The notes: a model not told the origin generated them from the letters alone. Shown: positions 23,901 to 35,099, numbered from the stretch's first letter. The stretch: 36,054 nucleotides of DNA from Paraphysomonas bandaiensis (GCA_965644295.1 CBFFRP010000353.1:1-36054), one strand, 5' to 3'. A program made the numbers and translations.

Positions 23901-25052
23901 GTGGTACCCCTATTATGTAGGGTCTGTACTGCCCCCCTCTGTTTAAACGACTGGGACGACAATAGGGAAACATCTCAAACCATCCAGATAGTCTTGCCCG
24001 ATCTGCAGACATGTCGAACAAACTGATTCGGTCCACTATCCAGCTAAGAGGAATGCACACCTGGCCAATAGCGCGGTTTGATCGGACCGCATGCCTCTGA
24101 ATTTCAAGACAAAATCATAAACCACATGGATAACACTGGCAATTCGATCATACCTCTCTCAGCACCAGAAATATATCGCCTTGGAGAGATGTGATGTCTA
24201 GCACAGCTACGTGGTCGAATATTGGGTTGTGTGGGTTATTCACTGTCCCCGATCGGAAACTGCAAGGAAGCACAAAAAGAGTTCAAGCAAGCAGTTGACA
24301 ATAAAGGTACATTTAGTGGAAATGTTATTGTTACTCACCGCCGAGACCCCTGCTGATTGCTGTATACCTCAAGGTACACTGGATAAGAAGATTGCACATT
24401 CTTCCCTTGCCATGTGAGTACGCGTACATCTCCAAGCTTCGTCCGATTTGGTTCCAGCTTACCCTGCCCGGATACTGTAGGGAGGACAGATCGAGGACAA
24501 AGACGTAACGCAACCGTGGCGTTGTAGTGCCGCACATCGACGCCAGTACATTCCAAAGGAGACATCTCAAAATCGCAAACTTCCTCATAAACAGCTGTTA
24601 GAGGTACCAAAGCCACACAAAGCGTGACAGTTCCAATCTTGTCGAAATGAGCTTTCAGCTACAAAAAACACTAACGTTAATACTCAAAATAACAGCAAAT
24701 GGAACAATTAAACCTCTAGTTTAAGTTGACCATCCTTTGGTGATGAACATACATCTACAAACAAATGATTCTTCTTATGAATAGTCTAATAATACATACC
24801 TTTAAAAACAAACCATTTATTATGTCCAGAAAAATTATTTTCTAATGGAGTTACAATCTTTGTATTTTTTGTAATTCCAACATCACTACTTGGACCAAGA
24901 AATGATAGAGATATCCATGCTTTTAATGGTGATATATGAGAAGTAGATATACGAACAGAAACGACTTCTAGTTTCTCTGGTAAAGCGCTATTCAGAGTGA
25001 TGCTATTATCTATATCGCCATCCTCATTGGAACCAAAAAAACGTTTTAACAT
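20997..25052 (-). CDS. C2 / membrane-hairpin / PH / C2 protein (MCTP- or tether-like)
   Basis: Thirteen exons: 25052-24800, 24754-24714, 24658-24339, 24259-24154, 24096-23851, 23807-23697, 23639-23302, 23246-22530, 22477-22123, 22065-21929, 21882-21504, 21455-21279 and 21230-20997, about 1,137 residues. All twelve joins keep frame; introns are 43-79 bp. The first 320 residues form two C2-like beta domains (the second has NNPHNPIFDHVAVLDI and AIGQVCIPLSWIV). Two hydrophobic hairpins follow, at about 402-439 and 507-545, the first after WKVHW, as in the reticulon-like C-terminal region of MCTPs. A PH-like domain covers about 640-815 (TSRWCEAW, GWVFACKTDNEAREWIQAI). A further C2 ends the protein (about 970-1137: VGSFVLTVVSARDLPV, NPVFREDFLF, GIRLNLKYIK). 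Proteins of this kind sit in the ER and bind lipids of another membrane. Calcium-binding aspartates are not obvious. The domain order matches no single family I know. Confidence 0.82.
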
Positions 25053-25509
25053 TGATATTATTGAATGATAATAAACACTTTTTGCATTGTATTACTACGA
25101 AACACTCTGGCTTTTATCTAGAAGATATCTATGGAATGTAATATCTGCTGAGATATATGTATATATATGTATGTATGGATCTTGGCTGTAGCATATGTGT
25201 CTGTCTGTATGTTTTTTCTGTAGGAATGTATCTTGAATACAACACATACATACATACATATGTAGCAGTAGGAATTCCTATATATATACGTACATGAATG
25301 TATACATACATATGATATCTATGTATTCCACTGCTGTATACTATATACTACAATATATCTCATATAAAACTAATTTTCAGTTTGTGTCTTTTGAAGATTA
25401 TAAAGTGTGTGGAAAAGACAAGGAGGGGGACTGCAGTGGAGAGATGAGTGTGTATGATAAGAGAGTTGGGTTTAATAATTATTATCATTGGATTTGAAAG
25501 GACGGGAAG
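25053..25509. promoter_or_regulatory. divergent promoter region, C2/PH gene and RPL9
   Basis: 457 bp, AT-rich, with ATGT/ACAT microsatellite tracts (about 25155-25180 and 25243-25262). Contains CAGTAGGAATTCCTA (25266-25280), almost the palindrome at 5957-5974, and a related TGTAGGAATG at 25219. One of these may serve the strongly expressed RPL9 gene. Confidence 0.4.
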
Positions 25510-26199
25510 ATGAGGCCTATTTACACATCGCAGACAATTGACATCCCTGAAGGAGGTTTGCGCATGTTTTATTATCTCTAGTTACATGATTTGATATTTA
25601 TTTGGTTAAACAGTGACTGTTGAGGTCAAGGCCAGACAGGTTGTTGTGACTGGACCTCTGGGCACATTGAGAAGGTCATTCAAGTTTATCGCCATGGACC
25701 TTAACAAGTCTGAGGATGGTAAATCCATCAAGCTTGACATCTGGTTTGGCAACCGTGAGGCTATTGCCTCAATTAGGTATGTGGTGTTCAGGTATAACGA
25801 TTGTATATAGTGTAAATGTACTGTTATTGCAGAACCATCTGCTCTCACATTGACAACATGATCACTGGTGTGACCAAGGGCTACAAGTACAAGATGCGCT
25901 TCTGCTATGCCCACTTTCCCATCAACGTGTCCAACACACAGGTCAATGGCAAGGAGGTTGTCGAAATTCGCAACTTCTTGGGCGAGAAGAAGGTCCGCCG
26001 TGTCGAGCTCCTTGAGGGTGTGCAGTACGTCAGAACTGCTGATGTGAAAGATCAGATCGAAATCTCTGGTATTGATATTGCCAAGGTATCTCTTTCTTGC
26101 GCACAGATTCAGCAGTCTACTACCGTCAAGAACAAGGATATCCGTAAGTTCCTTGATGGTATCTACGTGTCGCAGAAGGGAGCAATGATTGAGGAATAG
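25510..26199 (+). CDS. RPL9: ribosomal protein uL6 (RPL9)
   Basis: Three exons: 25510-25555, 25614-25776 and 25833-26199, giving 191 residues (human RPL9 has 192). A 60S subunit protein near the stalk and sarcin-ricin loop. Strong family blocks: [70 protein letters not shown] and [17 protein letters not shown]. Introns are 58 and 56 bp, the second splitting the Arg before TICSH. The coding part is noticeably richer in GC than the neighbouring DNA, as expected for a highly expressed gene. Confidence 0.98.
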
Positions 26200-26504
26200 G
26201 CTAATTGTATGCATATGGGCGTCTTTTCCAATCGTTCGTAATAATAAATCCATTTAGAAAACTATTATTTTCTGGTGCATTTGGTATATGCTGCAGATTT
26301 GTCCAATCTATATGATTATTATGTGTATATATACCATATTCATGAGCATAATTATGCAATAGTAGTGAGCAGTATTTTCTAGAATTCTACCTGACGCGAC
26401 AGCGAATGTTAGATCCAGTATTCTCGTACACGGAGTTTAGCTTGCAGTCAAACCATTAATACTTAAACAAAACATAGTACAACACGCTTTCGGTTTTATA
26501 ATGA

Positions 26505-28340
26505 CGGTTGAATGCTGTGTAACGTGTTTTAAATGAAGTTTTAAGCAATGTATTGTATGAGCTGGAATAGAGTGAGAGTAAAAAATTGTGACTTCCTAAA
26601 AATATTATTTGGCAGAAGTGCAGATTACCAAGTTGCAATGAACAATTACAAAATTGAATAGTGATGTATTTTGCAGTTTGGTTATCTTTTCGAATGCTGT
26701 GTAACGTGTTTTAAATGAAGTTTTAAGCAATGTATTGTATGAGCTGGAATAGAGTGAGAGTAAAAAATTGTGACTTCCTAAAAATATTATTTGGCAGAAG
26801 TGCAGATTACCAAGTTGCAATGAACAATCATTACAAAATTGAATAGTGATGTATTTTGCAGTTTGGTTATCTTTTCGAATGCTGTGTAACGTGTTTTAAA
26901 TGAAGTTTTAAGCAATGTATTGTATGAGCTGGAATAGAGTGAGAGTAAAAAATTGTGACTTCCTAAAAATATTATTTGGCAGAAGTGCAGATTACCAAGT
27001 TGCAATGAACAATTACAAAATTGAATAGTGATGTATTTTGCAGTTTGGTTATCTTTCCGAATGCTGTGTAACGTGTTTTAAATGAAGTTTTAAGCAATGT
27101 ATTGTATGAGCTGGAATAGAGTGAGAGTAAAAAATTGTGACTTCCTAAAAATATTATTTGGCAGAAGTGCAGATTACCAAGTTGCAATGAACAATCATTA
27201 CAAAATTGAATAGTGATGTATTTTGCAGTTTGGTTATCTTTTCGAATGCTGTGTAACGTGTTTTAAATGAAGTTTTAAGCAATGTATTGTATGAGCTGGA
27301 ATAGAGTGAGAGTAAAAAATTGTGACTTCCTAAAAATATTATTTGGCAGAAGTGCAGATTACCAAGTTGCAATGAACAATTACAAAATTGAATAGTGATG
27401 TATTTTGCAGTTTGGTTATCTTTTCGAATGCTGTGTAACGTGTTTTAAATGAAGTTTTAAGCAATGTATTGTATGAGCTGGAATAGAGTGAGAGTAAAAA
27501 ATTGTGACTTCCTAAAAATATTATTTGGCAGAAGTGCAGATTACCAAGTTGCAATGAACAATCATTACAAAATTGAATAGTGATGTATTTTGCAGTTTGG
27601 TTATCTTTTCGAATGCTGTGTAACGTGTTTTAAATGAAGTTTTAAGCAATGTATTGTATGAGCTGGAATAGAGTGAGAGTAAAAAATTGTGACTTCCTAA
27701 AAATATTATTTGGCAGAAGTGCAGATTACCAAGTTGCAATGAACAATTACAAAATTGAATAGTGATGTATTTTGCAGTTTGGTTATCTTTCCGAATGCTG
27801 TGTAACGTGTTTTAAATGAAGTTTTAAGCAATGTATTGTATGAGCTGGAATAGAGTGAGAGTAAAAAATTGTGACTTCCTAAAAATATTATTTGGCAGAA
27901 GTGCAGATTACCAAGTTGCAATGAACAATTACAAAATTGAATAGTGATGTATTTTGCAGTTTGGTTATCTTTTCGAATGCTGTGTAACGTGTTTTAAATG
28001 AAGTTTTAAGCAATGTATTGTATGAGCTGGAATAGAGTGAGAGTAAAAAATTGTGACTTCATTATTTGGCAGAAGTGCAGATTACCAAGTTGCAATGAAC
28101 AATTACAAAATTGAATAGTGATGTATTTTGCAGTTTGGTTATCTTTCCGAATGCTGTGTAACGTGTTTTAAATGAAGTTTTAAGCAATGTATTGTATGAG
28201 CTGGAATAGAGTGAGAGTAAAAAATTGTGACTTCCTAAAAATATTATTTGGCAGAAGTGCAGATTACCAAGTTGCAATGAACAATTACAAAATTGAATAG
28301 TGATATATTTTGCAGTTTGGTTATCTTTCCTAAAATTGGT
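26505..28340. repeat. tandem (satellite-like) array, 10 units of 182/185 bp
   Basis: The anchor GAATGCTGTGTAACGTG occurs at 26510, 26692, 26877, 27059, 27244, 27426, 27611, 27793, 27975 and 28149, so spacing is 182, 185, 182, 185, 182, 185, 182, 182 and 174. Units are almost identical. The 3-bp difference is AACAATTAC versus AACAATCATTAC; the 174-bp unit has lost 8 bp in CTTCCTAAAAATATT. The array ends with a truncated unit near 28330, where TTTCCTAAAATTGG replaces the anchor. The minus strand is open for about 70 codons in each unit, but unit length is not a multiple of three, so the frame does not continue through the array. I read these as repeats, not genes. Confidence 0.95.
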
Positions 28341-28370
28341 TAGACATGTCAAACAATCACAAGTTATGCG

Positions 28371-28682
28371 TCATGCTAAACATATTATATACTTTTCATT
28401 ATCATGCTTTCTAATTAAGTACTCTAAAAATGCAAACCCTGTTCCTTCTCTCTCTTCTGGGTATTTTACAAATGCGGGCTGGATTACCGAAATGTTCTTT
28501 CTACACTCTATCCACATGTCTTTCAGTATACTTTTACGAATGGTAGAATCTACAGGTCCATCCAATCCGAACCTTTTGACTAAGATCTCAGGTTTCATGA
28601 GAGTGATAACAGAGGCTGCCATCACTGGGAGTTGACATCTGTCCGCATCAACTTGCGTCAATTGGTATATTGTCTGCACCAT
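28371..28682 (-). CDS. possible exon of an RRM/UHM-type RNA-binding protein
   Basis: A minus-strand open frame with ATG at 28682 and TGA at 28373-28371. The translation resembles a UHM (U2AF homology motif) RRM. SVITLM fits RNP2 (VLCLMN in U2AF65); ILKDMWIECRK fits the first helix (EI..DVREECGKYG); GTGFAFLEY fits RNP1. The last part of the fold (about 25 residues after FLEY) is missing before the stop, so splicing to a further exon is likely; a donor GTATAT lies at 28396. A second minus-strand frame (about 28740-29001), preceded by a TATGTATAG acceptor, could be an upstream exon, but I could not join it convincingly. The opposite strand is also open here, which weakens the call. Confidence 0.3.
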   Translation of the reverse strand: MVQTIYQLTQVDADRCQLPVMAASVITLMKPEILVKRFGLDGPVDSTIRKSILKDMWIECRKNISVIQPAFVKYPEEREGTGFAFLEYLIRKHDNEKYIICLA

Positions 28683-28683
28683 T

Positions 28684-29976
28684 CATATATTCCCACACTT
28701 GTTTGCCACAAAATTGAAAGTAAGTTAAATTTTTCCCTGTGCTAACATTCTTTGCTCTCTTCCTTGTGCAACAGTGGTTGTTCCATCCCCCAATGAGAAC
28801 CCCGCAGAATGTTGTTCCTTTGCTAAGACTGCTCTGAAGCACCTACGTTGGAGAACACAAGTTCCTAAAAGCGTCCTTGAAGATATTCTACTAAACAACT
28901 CAACTAATTCTCGATGTAACCGTTCACTGCTGCGGTCGATCGGTGCCTGTGAACGAGGCTTTGAGCGAATACCATACCAATGTCGTGAATCATTCTATAC
29001 ATAGCAATTCAATATCGATATTGTATCCAAACTAAAGTTTCAAAGGTAACAATCCAACACATGATACATATCATATACAGCAGTGTCGAATTATACAGCA
29101 GTATTGGTACTATCGCAGTCCATTCCTCACAGATTCCATGATGCGTTCAGTGAATGCATTATCATTCCCCACAGAATCCATGACGCTTTCAGTGACTGTC
29201 ATTGTCATTTCAGTGTCTGATAAGTCGTATGGCATGATTTACTTTGACCAAATGACGTTTCCTGTTCATATCAGTGGTTATATTCATCCACTCCTGTAGA
29301 CGATATCTGATAGGTCGTTCGTAGCATTGTTTCTATCAGAAAATTAAAAAAAAAACATATCTTGAACAGGCATACACAAATTCAAATTCCAAGTCTGTTG
29401 TTTTCTACTGATAGCCTAATCATGAATACTGCTGTGTAATGGGGAATAATATCAAGTAAGTTGATTGCTGCCTTATATGGTTGTACTGAGCCGAATATTA
29501 CAACTTCGTACGGCTGGAATACATATATTTTCAGGCATTTTTGAACAAAAACATAAAATCCAGGGATTTAGTCGAAAAATATTGTAGTAATGTTGGATTT
29601 TATGACACAGTAAATACAGCAGTACGTCGTACGATTCGTTCGTACACATGCACCCTCAATTAAAAAATATGTACAGCAGTATGTTATATATAAGGATATT
29701 TGGGAAAATAATGAGAATATCTGTATTTTTCATATTATTGCTCAGTTTTTCCCTAAAAAATAAGCATATGAAACCAAAAAAACATAATATAAACATCTGG
29801 TTTTTAAAGCCCCCCCATTTGATCTAAATCTAAACCATATAACAATATCATGACCACACTTGTATATATTCTATAGTACTACTAAGAGTATGTTATGGAT
29901 TGTATGGTATTGATTCATGTAATAGAATACATATAGAAGCATTCATATATTAAGAAGTTGATTAAATCTTTTAAAT
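28684..29976. other. 1.3-kb region without a confident gene, upstream of GPCR-PIPK
   Basis: 28774-29004 is open on both strands. On the plus strand a strong acceptor-like sequence (CTCTCTTCCTTGTGCAACAG) precedes it; on the minus strand a TATAG precedes the open frame. I could not decide which, if either, is coding. 29120-29215 holds an imperfect duplication (CCATGATGCGTTCAGTGA / CCATGACGCTTTCAGTGA). TACAGCAGT occurs four times between about 29078 and 29680. A poly-A run lies at 29346-29355. The last 300 bp presumably contain the GPCR-PIPK promoter. Confidence 0.45.
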
Positions 29977-32900
29977 ATGATGAGAAATGCTTCAAGTGAA
30001 GACTGTGTGGACTATGAAGAACTACATGTACCATCAGATACCATAATACCCCATACAGATGATGAGATGAATGCTCATAGTACATTAAATTTGAAATTTA
30101 GATCACAAAATGTTTGGAAAAGTGTTAAATTGGGAGCTGGAACTGTGAAATCTAGAACTAAAGCAGCTGCTGGGAAGGCTAGAGAAGTGGCTCAGGCTCA
30201 AATGAGTGTATTTGGGGCAGCACCATCATTAGCAGTCATGAAAAATTTGAATCAACAAACTCATGGTTCAAAAACAATGTTTCAAGGAGCTGAATTTTGG
30301 TACCGCTTTAGACAGTACTACTTCTATGTATTTCCTCTGATGTTTGTTGTTGCCTTAATACTAGCCACTACTGCATGGAATACTGAGAGAGGTCACGTTT
30401 GTCTTGGTGCTTTGTTGTCTTTTGTATCATGTGTCGCTGTATGCGCTTCTTATATCATGATTCTTCCTTGGAGGAGACATCCAAGTACAATTGTATTCTA
30501 TCGGGCGGCTACCAATATACTGTTTTCGTTTATCGTCATATGCATGGCTGTGTACTATGAAGCGAATCCCACAATAGATTGCAATAGTTATTCTGTCTCG
30601 GTTGAATTTGCGCTGATTGCAGGAGAGTGCTGGTTGACAACAATTGCCCTTGACCTTGTCTTCTCTCTGACCAATCCCTTTACTAGCTACAAGGGTAATA
30701 TGCGACGATACCACTCCATGACGTGGTGCTTTGCACTCCTCATATCATTCGTGCTTTATAATCAACCCAGTTGCCAGGGACGATTTGAGGGTGGTGTCTG
30801 CTGGGTAAGTGGTTCGGGATGTCTTATGGGTTACTACGTGTTCTGGATTATACTCATGTACTGTTTTCAATTTGGCGCTGTAATATTTGCACACCTTCGA
30901 CTTCGTAAAGGTCTTCCCGCTACTTTCGAAATTCGACTCAAGATTGCCATAGAAACTTTTAAACTACTAGCATTGTACTGTGTCTATCTGGTAATTGTCT
31001 GTATCTTCTTCATAGTCCTCTCTTCTGAGCCAGATAATCCAGAAAACCCAAAGAGCTGGAGTAACTTCAGAAATGTTTTCAACTTTATCGTATCATGCAG
31101 GGGATTTGTGGATGGAGTGGTGTGGTTCATGCAGCACGAGTTTGCTGTAGATGAGAAAGTTGTTGTCGTGGAGTCGGCTTCGGGAGATGAAGCGGAAGAG
31201 GATCGACAAGTCCGCGTGAAAGGAACTGAAAGCTCGGATGATTCGGAGCGCCGGGACGATGTGGATCTTGAGTCAGGAGGTCTTCGGAGACGACAACCTG
31301 CCAGAAGGAGGTCAAGCTCTGATAGTACTTCTATGCGGAGACCCACCATGACACTACTCGCGGATAACATCGCTGATGCCATCAAGGATTTGGCGGAGAT
31401 TACAGCGTACGAGTTCGACGAGGCAGATCTTAGTCCTCAGGTGAATCTCGCATTACGACAACAGATTGTGAAGTACGTAACGATGGGGGTTACTCGAGCA
31501 GCAGAAGAGGGAATGAAGAACAAACGGATAGTTCCAACGGATCCTTGGGGCAAGGCGATGAAAGCGTGCATGGAAGCTTATCGAGAGTACTTTTCGCCAC
31601 ACGACCCTATGAAGGAGCAGTTGCAAGTGACGGAATTCCTTCTGGATGGGGAGCACCCGTTCCAAGCCTTTGCGCAAGACTATTTTGAAGAGATTCGACG
31701 ATTTGAAGGGATTGATGAAGGTGCCTATCTGGAAGCCTTACAACACACAGAAAAAGAGCAGCTTAGTGAAGGCGCAAGTGGTGCATTCATGTTTTTCTGT
31801 GGAGGCGGGGATTATATTGTCAAGACCATACGGGCACATGAGGCTAACGTACTGCATCGCTCATTGCCTATGTACAAAGATTACTTAAAAGAAAATCCTT
31901 CATCACTTTTGGTGCGATTTTTGGGAAGCTATAGTTTGAAGGTCTACGCGCAAACATTTAGCTTTGTCGTAATGCGGAATATATTTGAGCCCGGTGTGTA
32001 AACTTATCTTCTTTTTATCTGTGTTGATTGTTGTTTGATGATAGGAGTGGATATCAATGAAAGATATGATATTAAAGGGAGCTGGGTGAACCGTAGCGCC
32101 GCTGCTCCTATGCCAAATAAACGCATAGTGTGTAGACATTGCAACGAGATGTTTTTACCTTCTGCTCGAGCTCAGTGCACTAAGATCGTTGGTACACATG
32201 AGGCTAACGTTGTACTCAAGGATAATGACCTTCGCACAAAGATAAGTCTTCGACAAGAAGATGCTAGGGCTGTACTAGAAATAATCAAGAAGGATAGCAA
32301 TCTTCTCGCAGATATGGGAGTGCTGGACTACAGGTGCTACAGTCTTTTTTGGTCGCATTGATGTAATATCCGATATGATATAATAGTTTGATCGTGGGCG
32401 TTAAGAAGCGCAATTTTGAAATCGGGCAGGAGGAGCAGCGACCGGTTCGGCCCAAGTCACGGGGCAAGGGGAAAAAAGGTGTTGAGAACAATAAGCGGTA
32501 CGCCTCGTTCAATGCGAAGTCGGTGTCAGGCCCTGCCATATACTATATGGGTATTGTGGACTATCTACAGGACTGGTCTAACAAGAAAAAGATTGAACGG
32601 GCTGCGAAGATATATCTGACTCGTCACGATCCTGCAGGAGTGTCTGTGATGGAACCACTTCCTTACAGGGACAGGTTTCAGGACAAGATGGATCATATAT
32701 TCGACATGTCTCCAGGAGGTGACTCGGATGGGGAGACTCATCGCGTGTCCCTTCGACGCAGCAGTAACAGCATGAATACTCGTATCGACCACCATCACAG
32801 AATGCATCCTATAACTGGTTCTCCACCATCCTCGCCCACTGCAGGAGGAAAAGTAACGACCTATACTACGGTCGACGATAACAGTAGCGGAGTAGTTAAT

Positions 32901-32993
32901 GTTCTGCACCAGGGAAAGTCTATCACTTTGAAAGGGACGGTACTATCTACTGAACCTGGCCAAAGTGATGATGACGACTATGCGAAGCTTTGA
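29977..32993 (+). CDS. GPCR-PIPK: seven-transmembrane receptor fused to a phosphatidylinositol phosphate kinase
   Basis: Three exons: 29977-31993, 32045-32333 and 32387-32993, about 970 residues; introns are 51 and 53 bp. After about 110 soluble residues come seven hydrophobic helices (about 113-365; the first YYFYVFPLMFVVALILATTA, the last LLALYCVYLVIVCIFFIVL). An acidic, Arg/Ser-rich linker follows (about 390-450), then a PIPK domain. Kinase features: glycine-rich GASGAFMFFCGGG with nucleotide-binding Lys in IVKTI (about 616), DIKGSW-NR, a DYSLIVGV motif (MDYSLLVG in the family), and a basic activation loop ending GPAIYYMGIVDYLQDWSNKKK. Such proteins would make PI(4,5)P2 at the membrane in response to a ligand; RpkA in Dictyostelium and the oomycete GKs are the known examples. 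The kinase contains a Cys-rich insert (CRHC...C...H). Whether it uses PI4P or PI5P, and its ligand, cannot be told. Confidence 0.93.
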
Positions 32994-33770
32994 TTTCATG
33001 TACATTAGGCAAATATACTTTTCATCGTTTATTTGAGGTGGAAAGAATACTAGATGGTTAGGGGGTTTGTAACCAGATAATATACATAATATTATATATT
33101 GTATATCATTTCATGATGTGTTCCCATGTTCCCTGTGTATTTTAAGGTTTTTGGATTGTAACCCTTACTTGAATTATGCAGAAGTTAGAGACAGTATTAT
33201 AAGAATTTAATGATATACTATGAGATATGAGATAGTTAGACATTAGACATATGTTGGCTATATATATTTTTTGCAGATGTTCCTACTGTAGAGTAGAATC
33301 GAATAAAATTCTTATGTTAGTAGGAATGTCTGAAAATTAAGAAGTCGATAAATATAATTCAGGGTTATTATCAAACTATATATTTAGAGAATCGATGCAC
33401 GAATTATTGCTTCAAGGAGGGTAAATAGCGTTAGCGTTGATCTATAAACGGATGGTGAAAATTGAAAATGTTCACATATAAATCTTCCATCATAATACGC
33501 TTATTCAGGCATTACGGTGCAAGCCTAAGCCATATCAATTAAGCTCTCTTCCGTTAATACTACAGTGAACATTCAACGCTGTTCATGTCCTTCAATAATA
33601 ATATATTCTGCAACGATTACACGATATCGCACTTTAATCTCTATTGAAGTGTCTTGCATAATACAAAGGGACGACTTTCTTACTGCATACTATGCAACAG
33701 CTACTTCACAAACTGAAAGCAGGAACTGCCACATAAGCACATAAGGAAATATACCTCCTAAAGTCGGTGC
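32994..33770. other. intergenic, convergent 3' ends
   Basis: 777 bp, AT-rich, between the 3' ends of the GPCR-PIPK and triple-PH genes. Contains TTCCTACTG (33281-33289) and AGTAGGAAT (33319-33327) as a loose inverted pair. No gene seen. Confidence 0.6.
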
Positions 33771-35099
33771 CTAATCATATGAAGACAAATAGTTAACCCA
33801 CTCGTTAAGACACGTAACCCAAGACTCCGCCTCGGTGCCGTCCCTTGCCATCAACTGAAAGGTCCTCTTCCCCATATGTATTCGGATCTCCTTTTCGTTT
33901 GCAAGTTCGATACCACTAGAGTCTGGTAGAACTTCCGCAATTAGAATAGTGCCCTTCGGAAGGTGACCATTTAAGTAATCTTCACGCTGTCAAGTCAACA
34001 AGACAAGTTACACCACGTTGCCGATGAAATTGTTACATACCGATAAATAATAATTCACCTCACCCGGGTCCTGTATAACAAAGTATCGCTTCTGCCATCC
34101 CGTCAGCAGCGCAGGACTCTTCTTCATAAGGAATCCTTCCATACCATTCGGAGGATTGCGGAGACTAGATTTTCGCAAATAAGACAGCTGCATGTCACCC
34201 ATTGATCCCCCAGAGGCTGTGGAGGCAGTATCATCATCCATCCCTGGGCTACCACTTTCGGAAGCCTCTCGCATAGGGTTGTTGACGTCATCGTCACCCT
34301 CAAGATGAATGGCCATAGCACCAGCCTTACTGACACGCTTTAACTGGTCTACCCAACGCTTACGATCACCTATAAAACAAAACATTATTTTGAGTCAATC
34401 ACTTGTACTAGAGATAATACCAGCAGTTTCGCAGAGAAAGCTGTACTTTTTTAGACCCTTTCTGCCTTGAGCAACTATTTCGAAGCAGTATTTCTTGTCC
34501 TTGCTGGAGAATTCCCTCACTTTCGATCCTTGAACAGCTACGTAGCGAGTGAGATGCATAAATATATTCTTGAATTTCTTACGAATGGTGCCTTTTGGTA
34601 AGCTATCCCCACAATTCTCGTAATAATCCAAATTTGTACCAGCCAAGACGCACCATCTTTCCTGCCAAGTATTTTTGGATATTCCGCCTTTCTTATGCAA
34701 CGAACCATACAGAGAACCACTTCTTTCTATTCCGGCTAAAATTTCAGTTAATCTATTCAGCCATTGCTCTTTGCGGTTGTTGGTTTTAGCATAGAACTGT
34801 CTTGTGCCACACTTAGGATGATTTATAGTAAAGTGATATTGCTTTTTTTTATTCAAGGTATCATTTGATTTACAACTTGCTCCCACAAGAACAATCTCAC
34901 CTTTCAATTTAGTACGAGATGCATCGGAAAAATATTTTAATGTATAATCCGTTAAGACAAAGTATCGTTTTGACCAGTTTCCTCGACTCTTTCCTTGTTT
35001 ATAGAGCCATCCGGCCCCTCTCTCCCCTTTCCTTGCCTCATCAGTGATAGTCCATTCATCAGGTGGATCAAGACACGAACAACAGTCAAAACAGCACAT
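33771..35099 (-). CDS. triple PH-domain protein with Cys-rich N-terminus
   Basis: Three exons: 35099-34421, 34369-34041 and 33986-33771, giving 407 residues; introns are 51 and 54 bp. Three PH domains fill the protein. PH1 is about 27-130 (GWLYKQGKSRGNWSKRYFVL to QWLNRL). PH2 is about 135-243 (GSLHKKGGISKNTWQERWCVL to DRKRWVDQLKRV). PH3 is about 297-405 (GFLMKKSPALLTGWQKRYFVI to AESWVTCLNEW). An acidic, Ser/Gly-rich linker separates PH2 and PH3. The start MCCFDCCSC has five cysteines in nine residues, a likely site for S-palmitoylation and membrane anchoring. PH1 has basic residues around the beta1-beta2 loop (KQGKSRGNWSKR) that could bind phosphoinositide, but no binding test is possible here. 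It lies tail-to-tail with the GPCR-PIPK gene; no catalytic domain is present. Confidence 0.88.

Noticed and set aside
25606-26253. 215-codon minus-strand frame opposite RPL9
   Set aside because: Antisense shadow of a highly biased ribosomal gene and it runs across both RPL9 introns.
26605-27921. Family of seven to eight nearly identical 71-72-residue open frames (MQLGNLHFCQ...)
   Set aside because: They are the same open stretch repeated by the tandem array; the unit length shifts the frame and there is no independent evidence of coding.
28774-29004. Plus-strand open frame after a strong acceptor-like CTTGTGCAACAG
   Set aside because: No matching upstream exon, no family, GTG start, and the minus strand is equally open; left undecided.
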